Positions 49,501-60,176 of a DNA stretch of 64,000 nucleotides are shown here, one piece after another. A program made the position numbers and the translations under genes. The notes beneath the pieces are model-generated. The model made no database searches, had not been told where the DNA came from, and saw nothing but the letters and a program-made list of their open reading frames with translations. Within the stretch, counting starts at the first letter, position 1; the number at the start of each line of letters is the position of its first letter. This DNA is from Symbiodinium natans (taxonomy: Eukaryota > Sar > Dinophyceae > Suessiales > Symbiodiniaceae): contig CAJNDS010002272.1 in the NCBI GenBank assembly GCA_905221605.1, positions 1-64,000 on the forward strand, in the 5' to 3' direction.

Positions 49501-52500
49501 ATATACTTGTAGGCAAGGAACGCGCGCCATGAATTATAGTATTATGACAGGGGGCAAAGACCCCAGCATTAAACAGTACGTTTGTGCGCGTTGAACTTGC
49601 CGCTCACGATAGTAATGGTAGTATTGCACGAGTCTTTGGGGGATCACCTTGTTCTCCGTGCTCACTCCTTTCAATACTAGTAATATGAGCGAAGCGAACA
49701 CGCCCAAATTATATCAAATTACAAGCGAGTGAAACGAAATATTCGGGGCGCGTGCACGGACGCCCTAAAGTAGTATTAAATGAGATGGTGTAGGACGTCG
49801 GTGTTTTGAAAACCCTAAACCCTAAACCTAAAACCCAAAACCCTAAACCCTACACCCTAAACCCTAAACCCCAAACCCCAAACCAACCCAAACGATTCCC
49901 GATGTGCGAGGACTGGCTCGCTGAGGCAAGCAGCTGGAACTTGCCGCGTGCCCAGCCGGTTTTTTTTGAACAACACCCTAAACCAACCCCAAACCCGAAA
50001 CCCAAAACCCCAAACCCAAAACCCCAAACCCTATTTCCATCTTTTTCAACCTACTGACCCAAGTGAATATCTTGCAGGCCCCCCCCCCCCCCCAATCCAC
50101 CTCAGAACACCCCTAAACTCTGAACTCCAAAACCCTAAACCCTAAACCCTAAACCCTAAACCCTAAACCCTAAACCCTAAACCCTAAACCCTAAACCCTA
50201 AACCCTAAACCCTAAACCCTAAACCCTAAAACCCTAAAACCCCAAAAAGCTGAAGCCAAAAAGAAACGATTCCGCTTGAGGTTTGAGCTTCACGTCGGGA
50301 CGGTAGACTCCCACATGAGGCGCCGGGTTTGGGGGTTAGGGTGTAGGGATTAGGGTTTAGGGTTTAGGATGTAGGGTTTAGGGTTTAGGGTTTAGGGTTT
50401 AGGTGCGGGTTTCGGGTTTGGGGTGTAGGGGTTGGGGTGTAGGGTTTAGGGTTTATAGGGTTTATAGGGTTTATAGGGCTTATAGGGATTAGGGCCCAGG
50501 GCTTCGAGAGAAGCGCTCCTTGGGTTTGGAGTCAAGAGTATTCGTATAAACCGTATAAACCCTAGAAGCCCTAGCAACCCTCGAAACCCTAGGAAACCTG
50601 CAAACCTTATACACCCTGTAAACCCTCTAAACCCTGTAAACCCTATAAACCTCTAAAGCCTATAAACCCTAAGCCCCAAGCCCTAAACCCCAAAAGCTTC
50701 AGTGAGCCGCCAGGCATCGCCACAACTTGGGCCTCTCCTTTGAGGACTACGCCGCTTTGGGCGCTCTGGGTGCCAGGGTCTGCTGGCCTGCAGAGAGCCC
50801 TAAAGCCCTAAACCCTAGACCCTAAAAACCCTGAAACCTGAAACCCTAAATCCCTACAACCCTAAAACCCTAAGAACCCTACACCTCTACAACCCTCAAA
50901 CCCCAAAAAAGCCCTCAAACCCTACAACCCTAAAACCATCAAACCCCCAAAATCACTAAAACCCTACAACTCTAAAACCCTATAACCCTACAACCCTAAA
51001 ACCCTAAAAGCGCGAAAACACCTTCAGGGTTTTTGGGTCTAGGGCTGAGTGGTGGAACAAGCCTGACGTTTCCAAAGTGAAACCAAAACCTTGCAATTGG
51101 TTTAGGATTGGGGTTATGGGGTTTAGGCCCTAAACCCTAAACCCTACACCCTACACCCTCAATCCTAAACCCTGAACCCTAAACCCTAAACCCTCAAGAC
51201 GAAACACATAGAAATTGTATGTGATGTCACTCTGAATTTCCCATGTTATTTGTCTAGACAGCTGACACGCCGAGTTTAAGTAGATTAGTTCAAACCGCTT
51301 TTGGCAAGCCGAATATTCACTTCACTTCAATTCACTTCAACTCCAAACCCCCCCCCCGCAGACCCCCACCCAGACACCCCCCAGATCCCTCCCAGATCCC
51401 AACAGCTGACAAGCCGAGTTTAAGTAAATTGGTGCAACTCGCCTCTTTTGGCAAGCCGAATATTTAAGAGCCTCCGGCTCAAGCCGCCGACCCCGCTGGA
51501 GCATAGTTGAAAGGTTTAAACGCGTTCGTTAGGTCAAGTTGGTGGGGGGGGGGCAGGGGGGTTGGGGGGGGGGGGTGGGGGGGGGGGGGTAGGGGTAGGG
51601 GGGGGTAGGGGGTAGGGGGGGGGGTAGGGGTAGGGGGGGGGGTAGGGGGGGGGTGGGGCCCAAAGGCCCCATGTCCTGTGCGAAACCGCCTATGGGAGTT
51701 TATGCGGTGTGGGTGGCCTGGCCCTCCATGGAAAAGCTGCCCGAAAACCCCCCCTACCCCCCCCCCGTTTTGGGGGGGTCAGGAGGGAAGGAGGGAGGTT
51801 TTCACCTCCTTTTCCCATCCAACACGCCGCCAGGGTCGGCGGATTCAGTTCACGTCAATTCACTCACCCCCCCCCCCCCCCCAAAAAGGCTGCAAGAAAC
51901 CCCAAAGCCCAGACCCCGCAAGCCCCCAAATAGGCACCGAGATACCCAAAAATAAGGTCCCAAAAAAAGGGTACTGGGAGGCCCCAGAATAGTCTGCGAG
52001 GCACCACAATAAGTTTTGGCAGGCTCCATCCAGATAAGCCCGGCAAACACCAAAATATGTCAGAAAGCCCTCAAAATGTTCCGGTAGGCCCAAAAAATCC
52101 AAAACAGGCGCGGGGAGGCCCCCAAAGAAGCCCCACAAGGCCCCAAAATAAACCCCGGAAAGCCCCCAGAAAATGCCAGAAAATAAGCGAAAATAGGCCC
52201 CCCCCCCCTCCCCCCCCCCGCTTCCCCCCTTCCCCCCTTCCCCCTTCCCCCCCTCCCCCACCTTCCCCACCTTCCCAAAATGAAAAACGTAGTTCCAAAA
52301 AAAAACTCGGTCAAAACTTTCGGTCAAAACTTTCGGTCAAAACTTTTGGGGACCCAAACCCTATAAAATTTCTACAAACCCTAAACCCTAAACCCTAAAC
52401 CCTAAACCCTAAACCCTAAACCCTAAACCCTAAACCCTAAACCCTAAACCCTAAACCCTAAACCCTAAACCCTAAACCCTAAACCCTAAACCCTAAGCAG

Positions 52501-53408
52501 ACCCGAGCCCGCTAAGCCTTTGCCTTCAAGACTCGCGCCCAGGATGCGGGTTGCGTCGCCCTGGCCGACGCGCGGAAAGCCCCGCAGCTTGGTGCCACAA
52601 AGTTCAGGGCTTCAAAGGTTTTGTGTTTTGGTATTTAGAGGGTTTAGGGTTTAGGGTTTAGGGTTTAGGGATAGGGTTTATAGGGTTCATAGCGATGTTT
52701 AGGGTTCATCGGGTTTCAGGGTTTATGGGGTGTAAAGGGTTGTTTTTGTGATTTGTATATATTTGGGCTCAGGAGGTTTGGGGTTTAGAGGGCTTGGGTT
52801 GGGATGTTAAGGATCATAGGATTATAGTGCCCCTTTGTAAAATCTCATTGAGGACTGTTAGCAGAAGGGGAACACCCGAAGGCTTGGGGTTGGGGGTTGG
52901 GTTGCGGGTGAATCGACTTAGGGTGAGGAAACCCTAAACCCTAAACCCTAAACCCTAAACCCTAAAACCTAAACCCTAAACCCTAAACCCTAAACCCCCC
53001 CTCACCCCCCCCGGAGCTCGAGAACGCTTTTTGATGAACACATGCGGAGTTGGCTTTTCGGGATGTATTCGGTTTATAGGGTTCCTAGGGTTTACAGGGT
53101 TTGTAGGGTTTGTAGGTTTTTTGACGAACACATGGGGATCAACGCAATGATGCCAGACTTCTTAGTCTTAGTTATCCAAATGGACAACTGCGGTAAACAA
53201 CCTAAGCCCCAAACCCTGAACCCAAAACCCTAAACCCTAGACCTAAACCCTGTGAACCCAAACGCTGAACCGAAAAACCAAAAACCCTAAACCCTAGACC
53301 AAAACCCTGTGAACCCAAACGCTGAACCGAAAACCGGAACAAGCAGGTGGGCAGAGCACTTCATCGATAGTGCCCCGGGCCTCACTGTGGCCTGGCGCAT
53401 TTACTGAA
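46495..53408 (+). CDS. G4: split gene model, unrecognised protein
   Basis: Coding islands: 46,495-46,552, 47,058-47,150 (weak), 48,626-48,697, 49,184-49,247, 49,911-49,958, 50,281-50,326, 50,714-50,777, 52,543-52,608, 53,017-53,025, 53,116-53,192, 53,347-53,408 (TGA). The 50,714 and 52,543 exons, and the 53,017 and 53,116 exons, join in phase. Other joins are one base off in my reading and may use a different G at the AGG acceptor. The 49,184 and 49,911 exons have diverged copies at 62,497 and 63,132 (G7). The start codon was not found. Confidence 0.4.
46768..46963 (+). repeat. (TTTAGGG)n block (~200 bp)
   Basis: About 28 near-perfect copies inside a G4 intron. Confidence 0.98.
47058..47150 (+). 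CDS. G4 exon candidate, weak
   Basis: GGTGCAG acceptor. The only open frame reads KPRPVGMQTSCESFVKCEEQ and then PWPDCGG. Right edge uncertain. Confidence 0.3.
48626..48697 (+). CDS. G4 exon
   Basis: TTGCAG acceptor. The frame is GPPPKCQGMDTTPDCVISYL and then TLWR. GT donor (GTCTCC), otherwise TGA at 48,716. Confidence 0.55.
49184..49247 (+). CDS. G4 exon with a paralogue in G7
   Basis: CCAAG acceptor. The frame GERHSKHREPQGPIWAGEAL is set by comparison with 62,497, where a P codon changes at its third position. Confidence 0.55.
49440..49800. other. AT-rich heptamer-free insert
   Basis: About 360 bp with TAGTATTA-type motifs and GTCACGCCCCCTAATTATA opposed by ATTATGACAGGGGGC, a partial inverted repeat. 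No gene. Possibly a small mobile element. Confidence 0.4.
49911..49958 (+). CDS. G4 exon with a paralogue in G7
   Basis: GTGCGAG acceptor, frame DWLAEASSWNLPRAQP, GT donor (GTTTTT). The copy at 63,132 lacks one base in the LA codons. Confidence 0.5.
50130..50233 (-). repeat. (CCCTAAA)n block
   Basis: About 14 copies in a G4 intron, before the exon at 50,281. Confidence 0.95.
50281..50326 (+). CDS. G4 exon
   Basis: GCTTGAG acceptor, frame FELHVGTVDSHMRRR, donor GTTTGGG. Confidence 0.5.
50714..50777 (+). CDS. G4 exon
   Basis: GCCAG acceptor. The frame is HRHNLGLSFEDYAALGALGA and then R. GT donor (GTCTGC). In phase with 52,543. Confidence 0.6.
51190..51475. repeat. Dispersed repeat, copies 2 and 3
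   Basis: 51,190-51,345 matches 16,405-16,575 (CTCAAGACGAAACACATAG onward). A partial third copy with CAAGCCGAGTTTAAGTAAAT is at 51,400-51,470. Both follow C/A-rich heptamer tracts. Confidence 0.75.
51540..51658 (+). repeat. G-tract (GGGGGGTAGGGG)n
   Basis: About 120 bp of G runs with TA breaks, a strong G-quadruplex candidate on the + strand. Confidence 0.9.
51660..52197. other. Heptamer-free segment, no gene assigned
   Basis: C-rich frames with CCCCAAAATA-type short repeats (for example GCCCCCAAATAGG, AGGCCCCAGAATAG). Open frames of about 100 codons on both strands look repeat-driven. Confidence 0.4.
52198..52378. repeat. Poly-C plus GGTCAAAAC dispersed repeat, copy 2
   Basis: Same order as 19,895-20,120: C/T tract, AAAATGAAAAACGTAGTTCC, CGGTCAAAACTTT units, GGGGACCCAAACCCTA, then CCCTAAA. 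Confidence 0.8.
52378..52497 (-). repeat. (CCCTAAA)n block
   Basis: About 17 perfect copies upstream of the 52,543 exon. Confidence 0.95.
52543..52608 (+). CDS. G4 exon
   Basis: CGCCCAG acceptor. The frame is DAGCVALADARKAPQLGATK and then FR. GC donor. Confidence 0.6.
53017..53025 (+). CDS. G4 micro-exon candidate (9 nt)
   Basis: CCGGAG acceptor and GC donor. Phases into the next exon as S-R-T-F-F-D. The 22 nt after the donor (53,026-53,047) recur as 53,116-53,137. Confidence 0.35.
53116..53192 (+). CDS. G4 exon
   Basis: TGTAG acceptor. The frame is FFDEHMGINAMMPDFLVLVI and then QMDNC. GT donor (GTAAAC). Confidence 0.6.
53347..53408 (+). CDS. G4 terminal exon
   Basis: AAGCAG acceptor. The frame WAEHFIDSAPGLTVAWRIY is closed by TGA at 53,406-53,408. 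A second frame remains open to TAG at about 53,465. Confidence 0.5.
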
Positions 53409-53750
53409 CAATTCGTGTCTGCTTGCCTCGGACCCAGAGTAGGCCCTTCTCATTCTCCGTTTTAGTGTTTGGGTATTTCTTTTTTTAATTCTTAAAACCG
53501 AGGTTTCACAAAGTTTCACTGTAAACCCTAAACCCCGAACCCTAAACCCTAAAGCCTAAATCTTAAACCCGAAGCCCTTACTTGTTTCGGGACAAGGGTT
53601 TAGGGATCCGGACCGCGAATTGTTTTTGTGGACTTTGGTGACTTCGAAAAGGTAGGGTTTAAGCTTTCAGGGTTCAGGATGGGTCCCAACCCTAAACCCT
53701 AAACCCCAAACCCCAAACCCTAAACCCTAAACCCTAAACCCTAAACCCCA

Positions 53751-53826
53751 AAACCCTAAACCCTAAACCCTAAACCCTAAACCCTAAACCCTAAACCCTA
53801 AACCCTAAACCCTAAACCCTAAACCC
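53751..53826 (-). repeat. (CCCTAAA)n block
   Basis: About 11 copies between G4 and G5, preceded by mixed CCCCAAA copies from 53,690. Confidence 0.95.
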
Positions 53827-54015
53827 TCGGGTTTCAGGGTCTAGGCAGTTGAGCGCTTTGGGCTGCAAGAGTTCAGGACCCTAGCGTAGGGTTGAGGGGT
53901 TTAGGGACTTCGGGGGTGTAGGGGTTTAGGGGTTTAGGGGTTTAGGGGTTCAGGGGTTCAGGGGTTTAGCGGTTTAGGGGGGCTTAGGGCTTCGGGCTTT
54001 AGGGGCTTCGGGCAG

Positions 54016-54049
54016 GGCACGCTGACGTTTTCGAGAGTCTTCTTCCGAG
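54016..54049 (+). CDS. G5 exon candidate
   Basis: GGGCAG acceptor, frame GTLTFSRVFFR, GC donor. Confidence 0.35.
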
Positions 54050-55359
54050 GCGGCCCGGGCGCATGAGAAGTGCCGTAGCCTCTGTGGAAAGAGCCAGGGC
54101 GATGGCGGAAGGCAGGGTTGGGTCTTCAATGACAAAGAACCCCTCAGCTTGCCCCCCCCCCCCCACCCCGCTCCAAAAAACAAAAAAACAGAAAAAGATC
54201 CCGCAAACCGCCTATAAGCCCCCCAGCCCCTAAACCCCCAGAAGCCCGAAAGCCACCCAAGAGCCTCCAAACCCTCGGCCCTAAAGCCCTAAACCCCCGG
54301 AACCCTGAACCCTGAACCCTAAACCCTAAATCCTAAACCCTAAACCCCAAACCCCAAACCCCAAACCCTAAACCCTAAACCCTAAACCCAACCCTAAACC
54401 CTAAACCCTAAACCCTAAACCCTAAACCCTAAACCCTAAACCCTAAACCCTAAACCCTAAACCCTAAACCCTAAACCCTAAACCCACTTGAGCCTTATGT
54501 GATTGACCAGATCCTGGGCCTCCCATGCCCTTCTGCCGCTGCGGGAGGAAGGCCCCCCGGTGCTTGGCAGTGGGGGTTTAGGGGCCTGAGAAGAAACCGG
54601 AAACCCTAACCCTAAACCCCAAACCCCAAACCCCAAACCCCAAACCCCAAACCCCAAACCCCAAACCCCAAACCCCAAACCCCAAACCCCAAACCCCAAA
54701 CCCTAAACCCTAAACCCTAAACCCTAAACCCTAAACCCTAAACCCTAAACCCTAAACCCTCAACCCTAAACCCTAAACCCTAAACCTCTTCCGAAGGCCT
54801 CCTCCGAGGCTACCCCTGCCTCTGCTCCGGCTACGGCGAGGGCCGGCCGGGCAACTGCTCCGCGCGCCTGGGCTATTTAGGGTTTAGGGTTTAGGGTTAG
54901 GGTTTAGGGAAAACCCCCAACAACTGTTGGGGTTTTCAGGGGGTTTACAGGGTTTATGGGGTTTATGGGGTTTATGGGGTTTGTAGGGTTTATAGGGTTT
55001 ATTGGGTTTAGTGGGTGTTTTTGGGGTTTATAGGGATTATGGGGATTATGAAGTTTACAGGGTTTATTGGGTTTTGGTGGGTGTTTTTGGGGTCAATACT
55101 CGTAGGGTTTGCAGGGATTTTTAGGGCTTGTAGGGTTGACAGGCTTTGTGGGGTTTAGAGTGTTTTGGTTAGGGTTTACAGGGGTTCAGGGTTTAGGGAC
55201 GCAGGGTGCCTTGGTGTAGGCTGTCTGCGAGGTCCCCGCGGGGTGCACAAGCACTATCAGCCCTACAAGAAGCTTTGCAAAGCATTGGTGGTCGAACATG
55301 AACAGCGAATGTGCAGAAAGCCTGAATCTCTTGTGAGCCGTTTCGCCCTTAAGCCCTAA
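54016..55359 (+). CDS. G5: split gene model, Cys-containing C-terminus
   Basis: Coding islands: 54,016-54,049, 54,493-54,569, 54,797-54,871, 55,220-55,359 (TAA). The last two join in phase through a GC donor. The C-terminal portion is Cys-rich then strongly basic (PCLCSGYGEGRPGNCSARLG; VHKHYQPYKKLCKALVVEHE). No family recognised. The start codon was not found. Confidence 0.4.
54308..54482 (-). repeat. (CCCTAAA)n block
   Basis: Mixed CCCCAAA/CCCTGAA then perfect CCCTAAA, ending 10 bp before the 54,493 exon. Confidence 0.95.
54493..54569 (+). CDS. G5 exon
   Basis: CTTGAG acceptor. The frame is PYVIDQILGLPCPSAAAGGR and then PPGAW. GT donor at 54,570, or earlier at 54,560. Confidence 0.55.
54598..54786 (-). 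repeat. CCCCAAA then CCCTAAA block
   Basis: About 14 uniform CCCCAAA copies followed by CCCTAAA copies, a clear case of variant homogenisation. Confidence 0.95.
54797..54871 (+). CDS. G5 exon
   Basis: CCGAAG acceptor. The frame is LLRGYPCLCSGYGEGRPGNC and then SARL. GC donor inside GGGCTATTTAGGG. All three frames are open, but this one has the best third-position G/C use. Confidence 0.5.
55220..55359 (+). CDS. G5 terminal exon
   Basis: GTGTAG acceptor. The phase-continuous frame (GVHKHYQPYKKLCKALVVEH, then QRMCRKPESLVSRF) ends at TAA 55,357. The alternative frame AVCEVPAGCTSTISPTRS ends at TGA 55,334. Confidence 0.5.
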
Positions 55360-56030
55360 ACTCTAAGCCCTATAAGCCATAAACCCTAAAGTCTAAGCCG
55401 AGCCGCCCATAATCTGTGGTGGGCGAGGCTTGCCGAGCGTCAGCGAGCGCTTGTCTCATTGAGTGTTGGCTCGTTGTGGATGCCTGTATGCACACTGTTC
55501 AACGTTGAACACCACACCCTGGAAAGGGGAACACCCTATAACCTCCACACCGAAATTCTCTGGTCGCTCCGGTGGTTGCCCCCCCCCGCCCCCCCCCTTT
55601 TGAGGGGCTTCAGGGGCCTCCAAAACAGGCGCGGGTCATTCGGGAACTTACTCTTTGGGAGCCATCTTGAGCCTCTTCCACCCGCCGGGGATTCAGTTTC
55701 AGGGTTCCCGCCGGCAATTTTGCCTCTTTAGTAACACACGAAAACAGAAGCACTTCGAGTCTTGCATGCAAAGACGAAGATGGCACTCTCATCAGCATCA
55801 ATCATCACCACCATCATCAATCACCATCATCATCATCATCATCATGCTGATGCTGATCAGCAACGTCATGACGGTTCTCACTACTGATTTGTGTTTTGCT
55901 GTGTAGATGATATACACTTTGATGGCTTTTGGGGTTGTGACAAACCGTATATGTGTTATCTGAACTCGGGTGGTAGGGGTGGGCAAACCAGTCCTGAACC
56001 GCTGCTCACTCGGAAGACACCTAAAACCCT
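55360..56030. other. Intergenic stretch with a CAT/ATC microsatellite
   Basis: Heptamer-poor DNA between G5 and G6. A CATCATCATC tract lies at about 55,790-55,860. No supported gene. Short frames overlap on both strands. Confidence 0.5.
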
Positions 56031-56385
56031 AAACCCTAAAACTGTCTGGGCGGTTGGGGGGTAGGGTTAAAGCTCCATGGGCTGAACTTGGAGGCAAACC
56101 TGGCTAATGACGCCCTGAACCCAAAGCGCCCACCCTTTGCAAGCGCTTAAGGCCCCAAGCCCCGTAAGGATTAAGCCCTAAAACTTCCGTAAACACCCAA
56201 ACTCTTCGACAACTCCTACACCCTTACCCCCCGACTAAACCCTCAACCCTCAACCCTAAAAACCTAAACCCCTAAACCCTAAAACCCCGTTCCCCCAAAA
56301 AAAAACAAAACACAAACAAACACAAAACTCAACCAAACAAGACAAAAAGGAAAAGAAAAGGCCCGGCTTGGTCCAACTCCGCGCC

Positions 56386-56440
56386 ATGCCTGGCGTCGCG
56401 CAGCGCTTGTGGGAGGCGCTGCTTGGCCTGCAAGAGCTTG
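56386..56440 (+). CDS. G6 exon 1 (start)
   Basis: ATG in CGCGCCATGCC. The frame is MPGVAQRLWEALLGLQELG, amphipathic. A GA donor precedes the CCCTAAA block. Confidence 0.6.
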
Positions 56441-59400
56441 GAGCCCTAAACCCTAACCTAAACCTAAACCCTAACCCTAAACCCTAAACCCTAAACCTAA
56501 AACCCTAAACCCTAACCCTAACCCTAAACCTAAACCCTAAACCCTAAACCCTAAACCCTAACCTAAAACCTAAACCCTAAACCCTAAACCCTAAACCCAA
56601 ACCTAAAACCCTAAACCCTAACCCTAAAACCCTAAACCCTAAACCCTCTAAACCCTAAACCCTAAACCCTAAAAAACCCTAAACCCTAAAAACCCTAAAC
56701 CCTAAACCCTAACCCTAACCCTAAACCCTAAACCCTAAACCCTAAACCCTAAACCCTAAACCCTAAACCCTAAACCCTAAACCCTAAACCCTAAACCCTA
56801 AACCCTGAACCCTGAACCCTGAACCCTAAACCCTACACCCTCCAGACCCGTTTGGGTTGTTTAGGGTGATGGAGTTTTTCGGGGTGATTTGGGGCTTTGG
56901 GTTAAGGGTGGTTCAGGGGCTATCATAGGCTTCACCAGACATAGGGGTTTCAGGGTCATTCAAACTCCCACACCTTAAACCCTAAACCCTAAACCCTAAA
57001 CCCCACATAAACCCCTGGACCTTTTGGGGGTCCAGGGTCTTGACCCTGATGAATTTTCGGGCAGGTGCTGTCGCAGGCGGAAGCAGTTCTCCCACATCTC
57101 AGCACTGAGGCCGTTGAAAACCCTAAGTTGGGATGTTCCCCCTTCTACTAACAGTCCTTAGTAGGGATTACAGTACCCCTAGTATCCCTAAACCCTAAAC
57201 CCCAAACCCTAATCCCTACTAAGGACTGTTAGCAGAATGGGGAACATCTCTAGCCCGAAGCCTTGAAACCCAAGACCTGGGCAGCCGCCTCGGCCACTTC
57301 GGGTTTAAGGCGTTTTAGGTTTGCGGATGTCGTGGGCTCGGGGTTTCGAAGTTGGGGTTTGGGGGTTGGGGTTTAGGGTTTAGGGTTTAGGGTTTAGGGT
57401 TTAGGGTTTAGGGTTTAGGGTTTAGGGTTTAGGGTGCCAAAAAGCCTGGACGCAAGCTGCATAGTTGCTTTTCGCTTGGGGTTTCGGTCAGAGACGCTCT
57501 TGAACTGACCTGGCCTCGCTGCCAGCCAGGGAATTAGGATTGGACGTTGCGTTGCGGAAAGCTCATAGAAACCGAGATTTTGTAAGCCCCCCCAAATAAA
57601 ATATATAATCAAATGAAAAGAACAAGAATAAAAAAGCAGAAAAAGAAGAGCACAACGGAAAATCAGCTGAAATTACTGACATACAAGACCGCGATACAAG
57701 CCAGGAACCATCTGGACACCAAATGCTGGCAACGTGATTTGTGCCTCGTTTCTGCGATAGGGTTTCTGAATCGCTTGGTCTAACTTGCAATGGCCACATG
57801 GCTTAGGTCACAACGCCATTAATCGGAACTCTGCTTCCGTGCACATGCAAGGATTTTTTGGCCAAAAACGCAGAATCATCGCAGTCCCCTACGAAGCCAA
57901 CACTTTCTGTGACTCGCACCCTGCTTCTCCCGAAGCCGCCGCGGATTGAAGCTGTGACATGCCTCCGGGTCCGTGTTGGGGATTCTTCCTTGTTGGTTTG
58001 TCGTCGAGGACCACGGGGGCGGCACTATATCATGAGGTGGGGAGGGTCTCCCCCACCTAGCAGCAGGCATGATGATTCGCAACGGTTTGGCTACCCTCCA
58101 CCATCCACGCAGCTCATGGCAGCCCCGAGTCAGGAGGCATCGGCCAGAAGCGCGAAGTCGCAGGGCAGCGGTGCTCGCGGGACCCGTGACCGACGTACGC
58201 CCGGCAGTGGTGTGTGGCACTTCGTCATCGCTTTCGTCGTTTCGTGTTGTTGCTTTTTGTTGCTGCTGCTGGTCGTTGTGTTGCTGGAGCTGGCTCTTTA
58301 GGCCTTGCGCCGGAGGGGCCGCCCTTTTGTTAGGCCATCGTGCCTCGGTCGATGCCCACCTCACCACCTCACCTCACATCAAGCTGTGACACGGTGACAT
58401 AGGGTTTGAGGGTTGCGGCAACTCAGCAACGAATTGTTTCGGGGTGGGTTGTCGGATGCGCTGGCACCACGAATGTTCTCAAGGTTGATGCGCCGGCGCC
58501 ATGGATGTTATCAAGGTTCGGCCATGGATGCTCTGTGGAGCTACGGTTTAGGGTTTAGGGTTTAGGGTTTAGGGTTTCGGGTTTCGGGTTCAGGGTTTAG
58601 GGTTTAGGGTTTGGGGTTTGGGGTTTGGGGTTTAGGGTTACACACCAGGCTTCTGCCTTCAATGTTGTGGAGCTTTCGTAGGCCCCCGTCTTCGTGACGA
58701 TGGTCTTTGGGAAGATGGCGCAGTGGCCTTGCAGCAGATCGTTGTAGGGGTGTTGCCTAAACCCTAAACCCCGAAACCCTACACCCGAAACCCTAAACCC
58801 TGAACCCTAAACCCGAAAGACTAAACCCCAAACCCCGAACCCAAAACCCTAAGCCCTAAACCCTAAACCAAGCCTTCGGGGGCTACGGGTTTTCGAGTAT
58901 TGGGGAGACCTGATACATACCCTAAATCCTCCGCTGCCCCACTGCCCTCCCCAGGCACCTTGAGCCATTCTCAAGGCGAGTCAGGCGCGATGCTTCACGC
59001 AGCGTGCGGTATGCTGCGTGGGGGCTTCGGGGTTACTTGGAGCTCCGCGGTTTTGTGGGTCGGCTCATTCGTGGGTTACCCTACAACCCCCGCTTTGCCA
59101 AACCCCCCAGGTTCCCCCCATGATTCTTGGGATCATTGAGCCTATTGAAGGTTGTTTAAGGGGGGAACCTTGGTGGGGGCAGTATAGAGGGGAACCCATG
59201 ACTCATATGCTGATTCTTCACAGGCAATTGGCAATATGTAGGTATCGTACCCTCTAGAATACCTGAAAGGGTTATGTCGGGGACGGAACCAAAAAGCCGA
59301 AAGAGCGTTAAGAGGCCAAAGCTTCCAAAATCTTGAACCCCCTAACCCAACCCCCCCCGAACCCCTCAACTCCCAAAAACCCCCCAACAAGAACCCAAAG

Positions 59401-60109
59401 CCTAAGCCCAATGAGAACCCGTGCGCGCTCCCTGTGCGGGATGGCTTTCGGGCATATCTGACTCTTGCAAACCCCAAACCTCAAGTATGAGGCCCTCAGC
59501 CCTACACCCTACCAACCCTAAACCCTGTTTGGTTTAGGGTTTGTAGCCCTATACCCTAAGCCCAACACATTGGGACCCCCTCCAAAAAGCCAGCAGGGAT
59601 CTCGGCATGCCCAACGTGGTGGTCTTCGCTTTGGATGCTGCGCCCCCTGCTGGGCCGGTTCCTACAACCCTGAAGCCCTGAAGCCCTGAATGGTAGCGTT
59701 TGGGGGTTTAGGGTTTAGGGTTTCGGGTTTAGGGTTTAGGGTTCAGGGTTTAGGGTTTAGGGTTTGGGGTGTGTGTTTCAGGTTTTGCTGGCGGAGGGAT
59801 TGTGGTCTCTTCAGGGGAGGCTTTCACCTTTGGGGTCGTGTGCTTCCCGCATGCCTCAAAACCCTAAACCCTAAACCCTGAACCCTGAACCCTACACCTT
59901 AAACCCTAAACCTTAAACCCTAAACCCTAAACCCTAAACCCTAAACCCTAAACCCTAAACCCTAAACCCTAAACCCTCACCCCAAACCCTAAGCCCAAGC
60001 TCCTCGCGAACCCCGGAGGGCACAACTGCAGAGCCCGCCAACCTTTGGCATTAAGAGCCTGGCGGTTTAAGGATTAGGAGTCTGGGGTTTCTGGGCTTAG
60101 CGTTGAACC

Positions 60110-60176
<67 letters not shown>

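Noticed and set aside
53974-54270. Minus-strand 98-codon frame
   Set aside because: Shadow of a C-rich tract and heptamers. The + strand island at 54,016 has splice signals and fits the gene direction.
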